Below, piece by piece: positions 35,956 through 43,576 of a stretch of 64,000 bases of DNA (the stretch's first letter is position 1; every line of letters starts with the position of its first letter). The translations under genes and the position numbers were made by a program. The notes beneath the pieces are model-generated. The model did no database searches. It was not told the origin of the DNA and saw only the letters and a list, made by a program, of their open reading frames with translations. The stretch comes from Bacteroides sp. (GTDB lineage: Bacteria > Bacteroidota > Bacteroidia > Bacteroidales > Muribaculaceae): contig JAAVDE010000012.1 in NCBI GenBank assembly GCA_014801955.1, forward strand, positions 106,889-170,888, written 5' to 3'.

Positions 35956-37460
35956 ACCTCGAGGGTTTCGAGAATCGGGTCAACGATGCGGCGGTCGGGG
36001 CTCAGGCGCGGAACCTTTCGCTGGCCGCCGAGTTTGCCCGTTGATTCGAGCCAGCGGTCAAAGGTTCCCTGCGGAACTTCGATAACCTCTACGGGGTCGA
36101 GGAAGATAGAGCCGGCGCGCTTGGCGGCATAGTCGCTGTTTTCGGCGCATAGGCTCTTGTCGAGCTCGGCGGCAAAGTCTGGCAGCGAATCGGGCGCCTG
36201 CTCGAACTCAACGAGCCACTGGTGGCGACCGTGGGAGGCGTCGGTCGTGTAGACCGGCGCGGCAGTGTAGTCGCTGACGCGGCAGTTCAGCCGCTTGCAC
36301 GTTTCGGCCAGCGCCGCATCGGAGTTATGGACCATCAGTTCCTCGCCGAAAGCGTTGATAAACAGCTTTGTGCGCCCGGCAATCGAAATGCGCAGCGGCG
36401 AAGTGGTTTCGATGCAGACGGTGTCGCCCAGCGGGTAGCGCCAGAGGCCGTTGCTCGAGGTGATTACCAGCGCATAGACCTTTCCCTTCTCCACTTCCCA
36501 GGCCTTGAGCGGCTCGCGGCCATCCATCGGGTCAAATTCATAGTAAACGCCGGCGTCGGGAATCAGCAGCATTGCGCCCGGCTCCTCGCGGTCCTGAACG
36601 GCAAAGAAACCCTCCGACGCATTGTAGGTTTCCAGGAAGTGCATCTTGGAGGCATCGGTAATCGCCTCATATTGTTTGCGATAGGGTTCGAAGCTGATGC
36701 CGCCGTGGAAAAACACCTCCAGGTTGGGCCAGATGTCGTGGATAGTTTCGGCGCCGGTGGCCTTCAGAACCTCGCGCAAAACGGTCAGGAACCACGACGG
36801 CACGCCGCTGATGGAGCGCACGTCGGTCCGGCGCGAGGCCTCGACCAGCGCGGGGAGCTTTTCGTGCCAGTCGCTCATGAGCGCCACCCGCTTTTTGGCC
36901 GGAACGCGCAGCATTGCCGAGCCGCCCGGCATTTTTTCAATCAGGTGGGCCGACAGGTCGCCGACCTTCACTCCGGCCGGATGGTCGCGCAGCTCGGTCG
37001 CGAACGAGCCGCCCAAAATGAACGAGCGGCCGCCAAGAAGCCGGCTCTCGGGGTGGAGCCGCAGATACTCGGCAACGCAGCAGGCCGAGCCGCGGAAATG
37101 GTTGCGCCGCAGGCTGGCGTCGGTAACGGGAATGTATTTGCTGCGGCCATCGGAAGTGCCCGACGACTGAGCGAAGCGCCGGCAAACGCCCGGCCAGAGA
37201 ACGTCGGCATCGCCGCGCACCATTCGCATAACGTCGCCTCTAATCTCCTCATAGGCACGCACCGGAACCCGACGCGCAAATTCTTCGGCGTCGGCAATGG
37301 AGGCAAAACCATAGCAACGGCCAATGTCGGTTGAACGGGCGTCGCGAAGCAGCGATTGCAGAACGCGGCGCTGGGTCTGTTCGAGGTCATCGGCGTGGTT
37401 GGCAAGGTCTTTGGCTCTTGCCTCAAAAAACGGGCGGCATAATGGAGTTAGATTTAACAC
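35952..37460 (-). CDS. GH3 auxin-responsive-promoter family protein (acyl-acid-amide synthetase-like)
   Basis: 502 residues starting at a GTG at 37460, MLNLTPLCRPFFEARAKDL, the usual N-terminus of bacterial members. The ATP/AMP-binding P-loop is FAQSSGTSDGRSKYIP, and YEFDPMDG and GLWRYPLGDTV follow as in the plant GH3 family of adenylating enzymes that conjugate amino acids to acids. The bacterial substrate is unknown. There is no ATG nearby in frame, and the -7 box lies five bases upstream of the GTG, giving a leaderless GTG-start transcript. Convergent with the TIGR02757 gene, overlapping four bases. Confidence 0.85.
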   Translation of the reverse strand: MLNLTPLCRPFFEARAKDLANHADDLEQTQRRVLQSLLRDARSTDIGRCYGFASIADAEEFARRVPVRAYEEIRGDVMRMVRGDADVLWPGVCRRFAQSSGTSDGRSKYIPVTDASLRRNHFRGSACCVAEYLRLHPESRLLGGRSFILGGSFATELRDHPAGVKVGDLSAHLIEKMPGGSAMLRVPAKKRVALMSDWHEKLPALVEASRRTDVRSISGVPSWFLTVLREVLKATGAETIHDIWPNLEVFFHGGISFEPYRKQYEAITDASKMHFLETYNASEGFFAVQDREEPGAMLLIPDAGVYYEFDPMDGREPLKAWEVEKGKVYALVITSSNGLWRYPLGDTVCIETTSPLRISIAGRTKLFINAFGEELMVHNSDAALAETCKRLNCRVSDYTAAPVYTTDASHGRHQWLVEFEQAPDSLPDFAAELDKSLCAENSDYAAKRAGSIFLDPVEVIEVPQGTFDRWLESTGKLGGQRKVPRLSPDRRIVDPILETLEV

Positions 37461-37465
37461 GATGG

Positions 37466-37473
37466 CAAAGTTA
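37466..37473 (-). promoter_or_regulatory. -7 promoter box of the GH3-like gene
   Basis: TAACTTTG on the minus strand, followed by CCATC and then GTG. A TTG at -33 is not obvious. Confidence 0.55.
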
Positions 37474-37582
37474 ATTAAATTATTTTAATTTCTAAACCCC
37501 TGACCCCACTTTTTAGTTCACTTAAAGCCCACCGGAGGGGTGTCGGCGGCCATTTTTATTTTCAAAATCCGAATTTTATGCG

Positions 37583-37590
37583 TAACTTTG
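37583..37590 (+). promoter_or_regulatory. -7 promoter box of the sialidase gene
   Basis: TAACTTTG; the ATG at 37627 lies 36 bases further on. It shares the 166-base gap with the divergent GH3-like promoter. Confidence 0.6.
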
Positions 37591-37626
37591 GGCAGCCTAT
37601 TCATTATTAATCATTCCATTTCATTT

Positions 37627-40155
37627 ATGTTTTCATCCAATTTTCGATTTGCACTTATCAGCGCCGCTCTAAGCGCCGGAATGACTGCAACAGCCACCGA
37701 CGTCGTGCGCGAAATATCGCTGCAGACCGGTTCTCTCGACTCATCTACCGGCTGGTCACAACAGTGGACCGGCAAGGAAACCGCCCCGTCGATTTCCATG
37801 ACTGCCTCGCGCAAGGACATGGCCGCCGCAGCCGACGGCATTAACCTCGACATGCGCGAAGGAACTGCCGGAGCCTCAACCTATACCATCATTCCCGAAG
37901 CCGGCTGGAGAGTTAAGGAAATCTCGCTGAGCTTCCGCGGCAACGACGCTTCCAAGCCCGTAACGGTCAGCGCAATGGGCCAACAGTTGGTATCGACCCC
38001 CGACCGCGTGCAGACCATCGTTGTCACTCCCGGGCAATATGATTCGCCTTCCATCACCCTGACCGGCTCGAACGCCGGCATCAGATCAACGGCCTTCACC
38101 GTAACCCTGACCGAAGCAGTTCCCGAGCCCTACACCGAGGCCCTCATCAACATGCAGACAGGCCGCTTCACCTCCAACATGGGCTCTTTCCATAACATCT
38201 GGCAGTCCGACGACGTTATTCTGACCTCAACGACCGGCTCCAACCAGCGCGCCGCCAACATGGCCGTCGCCGCCGACCAACTCTCGCTCGACCTGCGCGA
38301 AGGAACCGCCGGCGCCTCGAACTACTATCTGTCGACCTCCGGCAGCCGACGTATCACCGGCTTCGAGCTCACCTTCGTCGGCAACGATGCCTCGAAACCC
38401 GTAACCGTTACCTGCGGCTCCAAGTCGCTCACCTCATCGACCGAGCCCCAGACCCTGGTGGTTGCCGACGTGCCCTACGGCCAGCTCGCAACCTTCACCC
38501 TGACCGGCTCAAACGCCGGCATCACCGCAACGTCGTTCAAGGCCCGCCTGGCCGAAACGACCCCGACCGGCCGCGGCATCAACGTGTTCACCTACACCGG
38601 CATCGACCCCTACGCCACCGTTTACCGCATCCCGGTCGTTGCCTATATTCCCGCCGGCCCGAAAGCCGGACGCCTGGTGGCAGTCAACGATTTCCGCCCC
38701 TGCGGCGCCGACATTGGCTTCGGCGAGGTTGACCTCCACATCTCCTATAGCGACGACGGCGGCCTGAACTGGTCGGCTCCCGCCGATCCCGTCGATGCCC
38801 AAGGCAACCACGTTGCCGACGGCGACGGCCAGGGAACCCCCGCAACCAGCAACGATAACCGCGACTGCGGCTTCGGCGACCCCGTGCTCGTTGCCGACCG
38901 CGAAACCGGCGAACTGCTCATGCTCGGCACCTGCGGCCGAGTGCCCATCGGCCAGGCCACCCGCGCAATTCCCCAGGGCATCGCAATCTGGCGCAGCAAC
39001 GACGGCGGCGAAACCTGGACTCAGTGGAACGACATAACCGAAAGCATCCTGACGCAGCTCGACAACAAATGTGAATACGGCGCAGTCGACGGCTTCTTCT
39101 TCACCGCCGGACGCATGGTTCAGAGCCAATACGTTAAAGTCGGCTCCCACTACCGCGTCTACGTCGTTGCCGGCGGCGCATCGCGCCAGCGCAACGACAC
39201 CCAGTGCTGGGTGTTCTACACCGATGACCTCGGCGACTCATGGCACGTTCTCGGCGACCCGATGAAACCCGCCCTCACGACCGGCGGCGCCGAGCCCAAG
39301 TGCGAAGAGCTCCCCGACGGCTCCGTGCTCTTCAGCGGACGCGCCGGCGGCGGTGTGCGCAACTGGAACATCTTCTCCTACACCGATATTGAAACCGGCA
39401 GCGGCTACTGGGACTCCGCCGTTGGCGGACGCATGGCAACCGGCGCAGCTTCCTGCAACGGCGACGCCCTGATTCTCCCCGTTAAAAACACCCAAACCGG
39501 CGCCGGAGCCTACCTGCTGCTGCAGTCAACCCCCTGCCACCCCTCGTCGCGCATCAACGTAGGCGTTAACTACAAAGTCCTCAGCAACGGCTTCGACGAC
39601 TTCGGAACCGCCGCCAACATCGCCAATGGCTGGGACGGCCACATACAGGTTACTTCCCTCCCCTCGGCCTACTCCTCGCTGACCCTCATGAACGACGGCA
39701 CCATCGGCTTCATCTACGAAGAAGCCACCTTTGGACGCGACTACTGCGAAGTTTACCGTAACCTGACCGCCGAGGACATCACCGCCGGGCTCTACACCTT
39801 CGCCCCCGACGCCGACTGCGCCACCGCCCTGCAGCTCACGCGCCAGATGGTTGAAGGCCGCCTCGCCCACGCCAAAGCAACCTACCCCGACCGCACTGAG
39901 CTCCTCGCAACCCTCCAGTCCGCCGCCGACGCCTTTGACCGGGCTCCCTCGACCGACGCCTACCTGCTGTTCAACCGTGCCTATAACGCCGTTGTGACCA
40001 ACACGCCCCTGGGCTCCATCGGCCAGATCAGCGCCGACTCCGCCACCGCGCCCGCCCGCTACTTCGACCTGCTCGGTCGCCCCGTAGCCACCCCCCGCGC
40101 CGGCTCCCTCCTCATCAACGCAACCACCCGCACCCTCTCCCGCATCGCCGACTAA
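37627..40155 (+). CDS. Secreted sialidase (BNR/Asp-box, GH33-like) with duplicated N-terminal domains
   Basis: 842 residues from the ATG at 37627 (signal peptide MFSSNFRFALISAALSAG). Residues ~25-155 and ~165-300 are two tandem copies of one beta-domain (LDMREGTAGASTY / LDLREGTAGASNY; RGNDASKPVTV / VGNDASKPVTV; TLTGSNAGI in both). The catalytic propeller follows: YRIP near residue 333, and Asp boxes SDDGGLNWSAP (~374), SNDGGETWTQW (~456) and TDDLGDSWHV (~531). It would release sialic acid from host glycans at the surface. The C-terminal ~40 residues contain YFDLLGRPVATPRAGSLLIN, similar to type IX secretion tails. Confidence 0.88.
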   Translation: MFSSNFRFALISAALSAGMTATATDVVREISLQTGSLDSSTGWSQQWTGKETAPSISMTASRKDMAAAADGINLDMREGTAGASTYTIIPEAGWRVKEISLSFRGNDASKPVTVSAMGQQLVSTPDRVQTIVVTPGQYDSPSITLTGSNAGIRSTAFTVTLTEAVPEPYTEALINMQTGRFTSNMGSFHNIWQSDDVILTSTTGSNQRAANMAVAADQLSLDLREGTAGASNYYLSTSGSRRITGFELTFVGNDASKPVTVTCGSKSLTSSTEPQTLVVADVPYGQLATFTLTGSNAGITATSFKARLAETTPTGRGINVFTYTGIDPYATVYRIPVVAYIPAGPKAGRLVAVNDFRPCGADIGFGEVDLHISYSDDGGLNWSAPADPVDAQGNHVADGDGQGTPATSNDNRDCGFGDPVLVADRETGELLMLGTCGRVPIGQATRAIPQGIAIWRSNDGGETWTQWNDITESILTQLDNKCEYGAVDGFFFTAGRMVQSQYVKVGSHYRVYVVAGGASRQRNDTQCWVFYTDDLGDSWHVLGDPMKPALTTGGAEPKCEELPDGSVLFSGRAGGGVRNWNIFSYTDIETGSGYWDSAVGGRMATGAASCNGDALILPVKNTQTGAGAYLLLQSTPCHPSSRINVGVNYKVLSNGFDDFGTAANIANGWDGHIQVTSLPSAYSSLTLMNDGTIGFIYEEATFGRDYCEVYRNLTAEDITAGLYTFAPDADCATALQLTRQMVEGRLAHAKATYPDRTELLATLQSAADAFDRAPSTDAYLLFNRAYNAVVTNTPLGSIGQISADSATAPARYFDLLGRPVATPRAGSLLINATTRTLSRIAD

Positions 40156-40177
40156 TCCCCCACTCCGAACCAACGAA

Positions 40178-40216
40178 AGAGGCTGTCTAACATATTTAGA
40201 CAGCCTCTTACCATTT
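40178..40216 (+). terminator. Rho-independent terminator after the sialidase gene
   Basis: AGAGGCTGTCTAA (40178-40190) pairs with TTAGACAGCCTCT (40196-40208), 13 pairs with a five-base loop, followed by taccattttt. Confidence 0.85.
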
Positions 40217-40230
40217 TTCTTAACATCTCA

Positions 40231-40262
40231 TTTGGAAAATATACAGAATGTTAGTAACTTTG
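40231..40262 (+). promoter_or_regulatory. Strong promoter of the structured leader and six-gene operon
   Basis: TAACTTTG at 40255-40262 with TTTG at 40231-40234, 20 bases apart: both elements at the expected distance. Transcription should start near 40267, about 370 bases before the first start codon. Confidence 0.7.
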
Positions 40263-40266
40263 CAAA

Positions 40267-40587
40267 CGCATAACACTTGCTGAAGCCAAACGTGGGCTAA
40301 GCGGGTGGGCAGCAGACATAAGATTATTTGGAAAGCGTATATTTGCGCTTTGTCTTGACATTACGAAATCTGGCAGTTTCCTAATCAAAGTCAAAGGCTA
40401 AGCAACGATAAACGCCTCGGGTATAATCATATCATAACCGCACGGAAAGGCTATTGGCAATCATTTCGTGCGTACGGCATAGATTATATCAGCGTGAGGC
40501 TTCAGCGTTGCTCATCCCGACTTTGATGGGCACATGCCAGAGCCTCGTAATGTGGGATGAGTGACAGATACGATCCTCGCGCTTTTT
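40267..40587 (+). ncRNA. Candidate structured leader RNA or separate non-coding RNA
   Basis: This ~370-base gap (40267-40639) has no open reading frame of note but many perfect complementary segments: GCTGAAGCC 40279-40287 with GGCTTCAGC 40498-40506; AGCAACG 40401-40407 with CGTTGCT 40506-40512; GCCTC 40414-40418 with GAGGC 40496-40500; GGTATAATC 40420-40428 with GATTATATC 40482-40490; CGCACGGAAA 40439-40448 with TTTCGTGCG 40464-40472; CTCATCCC 40511-40518 with GGGATGAG 40554-40561; CAAAGTC 40386-40392 with GACTTTG 40519-40525 (a possible pseudoknot). GCGTGAGG 40492-40499 can alternatively pair with CCTCGCGC 40575-40582, which is followed by TTTTT. The 3' end is therefore set at the T run. 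It is neither tmRNA, RNase P RNA nor SRP RNA as far as I can see. Confidence 0.55.
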
Positions 40588-40639
40588 CGTTACACAGCTA
40601 ACTGCCAATGAGGGGGATCCGGCGGCATAACATCGCATT

Positions 40640-41122
40640 ATGCGTAAACTTTCTATTCTGCTTTTTGTCTTAGCACTGTGTGCTCCGATGGTAAGCGCTA
40701 AAAAGGCCGAAGACGCCGCTCTTAACTATGAAATCATCGGTGCCGGCACCGGAACGCAAGGCACATATCTGGTTGAAGTCTCAGTTTTATCAAAGAAAAA
40801 AGATGTTTCAGACGCACAATTGGTCAGCGCGGCGGTCCACGGCGTTCTGTTTCGCGGATTCAGCAATCCGGCAGCCCGCGGGTTCAAAAAGCCGCTGGCA
40901 GGAAGTGCCTCAAACGAAGCTCAACACGTTGATTTCTACAAAGATTTTTTCAGCGATAACGGCATGGCCAAAAACTTCGGCAATGTAGTTAAAGGTACCC
41001 GCTCAATCACCAAAGCTGCCAAAGAATATAAAGTTTCTGCCAAGGTTTCGGTAGAGAAAGAAAGCCTTATAAAATACCTTGAAGACGCAGGAGTGGTTCG
41101 CTCTCTAAATGCGGCATTCTAA
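40640..41122 (+). CDS. Exported protein, first gene of the six-gene envelope operon
   Basis: 160 residues with signal peptide MRKLSILLFVLALCAPMVSA. The body has alternating strands and helices: a strand-rich start (ALNYEIIGAGTGTQGTYLVEVSVLS), a helix (SDAQLVSAAVHGVLFRGF), a segment HVDFYKDFFSDNGMAKNF and a final strand-helix (KVSAKVSVEKESLIKYLEDAG). It is a paralogue of the next gene product, with which it shares this order of elements. I do not recognise a named family; the shape recalls small periplasmic domains such as LPP20/FlgT, which is only an impression. Preceded by the structured leader. Confidence 0.75.
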   Translation: MRKLSILLFVLALCAPMVSAKKAEDAALNYEIIGAGTGTQGTYLVEVSVLSKKKDVSDAQLVSAAVHGVLFRGFSNPAARGFKKPLAGSASNEAQHVDFYKDFFSDNGMAKNFGNVVKGTRSITKAAKEYKVSAKVSVEKESLIKYLEDAGVVRSLNAAF

Positions 41123-41163
41123 ATTTCGATTCGCCCATTATTAATCAATACACATTCAGACAT

Positions 41164-41655
41164 ATGAAAACCATAAAATTCGGTCTGCTAACAAGCTTCG
41201 TCCTGGTCGCGGTCCTTTCTGCCTGCAAAACGCCTACAACTATCCACAACGAATATGCCACCTCTCGCTTCAACGTCGAATGCCTCGGCATAGACCCCGA
41301 CGGCAGTCAGACACTGCGTAGCTGGGGCAGCGGAATCAACAAGGACAAAGCCATCGAACAGGCTTTACGCAAAGCGGTCGAAGCCGTTATTTTCTCAGGT
41401 ATAACAGACGGCTCAGCCGGATGCAGTAAGGCCCCATTGCTCAACGAAGTCAACGCTCGCGAACGTCACGAAGACTACTTCAACAGTTTCTTTGCCGAAG
41501 GCGGCGCATTCAACCGCTTCGTCAACCTCGAAGAAAAACGCACCTCACGCATAAAATCCGCCAATTCATCAATGGAAACCTGGGGAGTAGTCGTTAAAGT
41601 CAATCGCTCAACCCTAAAAAAACACCTTCAATCTGATAATATAATTAAGCCTTAA
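41164..41655 (+). CDS. Small lipoprotein, paralogue of the preceding protein
   Basis: 163 residues with a lipoprotein signal (FVLVAVLSACKTPTT; Cys near residue 21). The middle and end follow the preceding protein: KAIEQALRKAVEAVIFSGI for its SDAQLVSAAVHGVLFRGF, RHEDYFNSFFAEGGAFNRF for HVDFYKDFFSDNGMAKNF, and VVKVNRSTLKKHLQSDNI for KVSVEKESLIKYLEDAGV. So one copy is lipid-anchored and the other soluble. Function unknown; 41 bases after the first gene. Confidence 0.75.
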   Translation: MKTIKFGLLTSFVLVAVLSACKTPTTIHNEYATSRFNVECLGIDPDGSQTLRSWGSGINKDKAIEQALRKAVEAVIFSGITDGSAGCSKAPLLNEVNARERHEDYFNSFFAEGGAFNRFVNLEEKRTSRIKSANSSMETWGVVVKVNRSTLKKHLQSDNIIKP

Positions 41656-41668
41656 TACTTTACCTGAA

Positions 41669-42619
41669 ATGAAAAAGTTCTTAACTATCTGCATGGCCGC
41701 AGCTTGCGCACTTTGCGTTTCCGGCCAAGCCAAAAAGCCGACCCTAATGGTCATGCCTGCTGAAGTGTGGTGCTTCGAAAACGGCTATACATCAACCTAC
41801 AATATGCAGGGCAAACAAACCACGGTGCCTGACTATGAACGAGCCTACCAACAGAATAGCGACCTCTATAACGCAACGACCAAAATAGGCGAACTGATGG
41901 CCGAACGCGGCTTCCCGATAAAAGATATGCACGCGACTATCCGCGACGTTAACCGGTCGGCAGTCGAAAATGAAATGACAACGAGCCGAACCTCCGGTGC
42001 AACGCTGGCCGAAACGCCGCTGGAAAAACTTATGTCGCGCGCCAAAGGCGACATTTTGGTTGAACTATCGTGGAAGCTAAATCAGGTAGGTCCGAAACGC
42101 TCCGTTACCTATAATCTGCGCGGTATCGACGCATATACCAATAAACAGATTGCCGCTGCACAAGGAACCGGCCCCCAGTCATTCACTGCAGAAGTGCCTG
42201 TTCTGCTCGAAGAGGCCGTGATCGAAAACATGGATAACTTTCTGTCGCAACTGATGGCCCACTTTGATGATCTACTTGAAAACGGCCGCGAAGTAACCAT
42301 CAACCTCAACGTTTTCGACAATGGCTCAGACCTCACTTTTGAAAGCGAATTCGGAGGCGAAGAACTGACCGACATAATCGACAACTGGATGGCTGAAAAC
42401 ACGGTTCAACACCGCTATAGCCTTTCGGATGCCGGAGAAACACACCTCGGATTCGAGCAGGTCCGCATACCGCTATATCGCGAAAACGGAATGCCAATGG
42501 ATACCCGCAACTTTGCCGGTAATCTGCGTAAATTTTTGCAAGCATCACCATATAACATCAAATCAAAACTGATAACCAAAGGCCTCGGACGCGTAGACCT
42601 AATCTTAGGAGAGAAATAA
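41669..42619 (+). CDS. Exported protein of DUF6175 type
   Basis: 316 residues with a signal peptide ending near CVSGQA. The start of the mature part, KKPTLMVMPAEVWCFENGYT, and then PDYERAYQQNSDLYNATTKI and GELMAERGFPIKDMHATIRD, match what I remember of Bacteroidota proteins labelled DUF6175 (recalled, not searched). The protein has a duplicated look: strand, helix, strand units in both halves. No enzymatic motif. 13 bases after the lipoprotein gene and two bases before the next gene, clearly one operon. Confidence 0.75.
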   Translation: MKKFLTICMAAACALCVSGQAKKPTLMVMPAEVWCFENGYTSTYNMQGKQTTVPDYERAYQQNSDLYNATTKIGELMAERGFPIKDMHATIRDVNRSAVENEMTTSRTSGATLAETPLEKLMSRAKGDILVELSWKLNQVGPKRSVTYNLRGIDAYTNKQIAAAQGTGPQSFTAEVPVLLEEAVIENMDNFLSQLMAHFDDLLENGREVTINLNVFDNGSDLTFESEFGGEELTDIIDNWMAENTVQHRYSLSDAGETHLGFEQVRIPLYRENGMPMDTRNFAGNLRKFLQASPYNIKSKLITKGLGRVDLILGEK

Positions 42620-42621
42620 TC

Positions 42622-43554
42622 ATGAAAAAGTTCTTATCCGCATTGGCCGCCCTGATATTATCGGCAGGCGCCGTTGCCCAAAGCGACTGCACAATAAGTC
42701 TGTCGGTTTTGCGTGCTCCGCAAACTGAAAATATTCCGGCACAAACCGAAGAATATCTGGTGACACGCCTGCAAAGTGCACTGACAGCCGACGGCATCGT
42801 TGCCGGCGAAAACCTCAGCCAATTCTTTATTGCAGGTAAATTTTCGCACGTTATGGAAGACGTTGTTCCCGGCCCTCCCCGCCAGTTCGCTCTCCACACG
42901 GTTCTGACCCTCTATATTGGCGATGCAATCGGTGAAAACATTTACGCAACAACTACCATAGACATGCGTGGCATCGGCAATTCGACCGAGCGCGCGTTCA
43001 TCAACGCCCTGCGCACTCTCAATGCCAATAATCCGACGGTTGCCACATGCGTAAATAATGCTAAAAAGAAAATCACGGCATATTTCGACAAAAACTATCC
43101 GCAGATTCTCACTCAGGCCGACCGCTGTGCCGCTCAACATAACTATGACGAAGCCCTATGGCGCCTGAGCATGATTCCCGAGTGTTGCGCCGGCTACGCC
43201 CAAGCCGAAGCAAAAACCTCACAATACTACCAGCGCTACATAGACCAACAGGGTACTGCACTGCTCTCACTGGCCACAGCAGCATGGAGCGTGGCCCACA
43301 CACCCGAAGCTGCGGCTAAGGCTTTCGGCTATTTGACCCAGATCGACCCAGAATCATCGGCCTACACCGCCGCACAAGCGCTCGCCGCCGAGATGAAAAC
43401 CAGCATAAAGAGCGATCGAAATTTCGAACTCCGCCAGAAATACAGTGATGCCGTTGACATCAAGCGTCGCCAGATAGAGGCTGCTCGCGAAGTTGGCGTA
43501 GCCTACGGCAAAGGCCAGCAACAGCAAACCACCAACCTTACCTGGCTCAAATAA
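42622..43554 (+). CDS. Exported protein of unknown function with CsgG/FlgT-like features
   Basis: 310 residues with signal peptide MKKFLSALAALILSAGAVAQ. Residues 20-150 form an alpha/beta domain beginning CTISLSVLRAPQTENIPAQT, with a helix pairing VTRLQSALTADG and a conserved-looking ERAFINALRTLNANNPTV; this strand-helix order resembles the assembly domains of CsgG/LpoB-type envelope proteins (inference). Residues 155-270 are helical, TPR-like (AAQHNYDEALWRLSMIPECC), and the end is charged with Gln repeats (GKGQQQQTTN). It starts two bases after the DUF6175-type gene. Not recognised further. Confidence 0.7.
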   Translation: MKKFLSALAALILSAGAVAQSDCTISLSVLRAPQTENIPAQTEEYLVTRLQSALTADGIVAGENLSQFFIAGKFSHVMEDVVPGPPRQFALHTVLTLYIGDAIGENIYATTTIDMRGIGNSTERAFINALRTLNANNPTVATCVNNAKKKITAYFDKNYPQILTQADRCAAQHNYDEALWRLSMIPECCAGYAQAEAKTSQYYQRYIDQQGTALLSLATAAWSVAHTPEAAAKAFGYLTQIDPESSAYTAAQALAAEMKTSIKSDRNFELRQKYSDAVDIKRRQIEAAREVGVAYGKGQQQQTTNLTWLK

Positions 43555-43576
43555 TCACATCAAAAAACAATCATAC

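Noticed and set aside
40178..40208. Perfect inverted repeat AGAGGCTGTCTAA/TTAGACAGCCTCT as a transposon end
   Set aside because: It directly follows the sialidase gene and is followed by a T-rich stretch; a terminator explains it, and no transposase or second copy is present.
40267..40587. tmRNA, RNase P RNA or SRP RNA
   Set aside because: No alanine-tRNA-like ends, no RNase P core sequence and no SRP GGAAG-type tetraloop region were seen.
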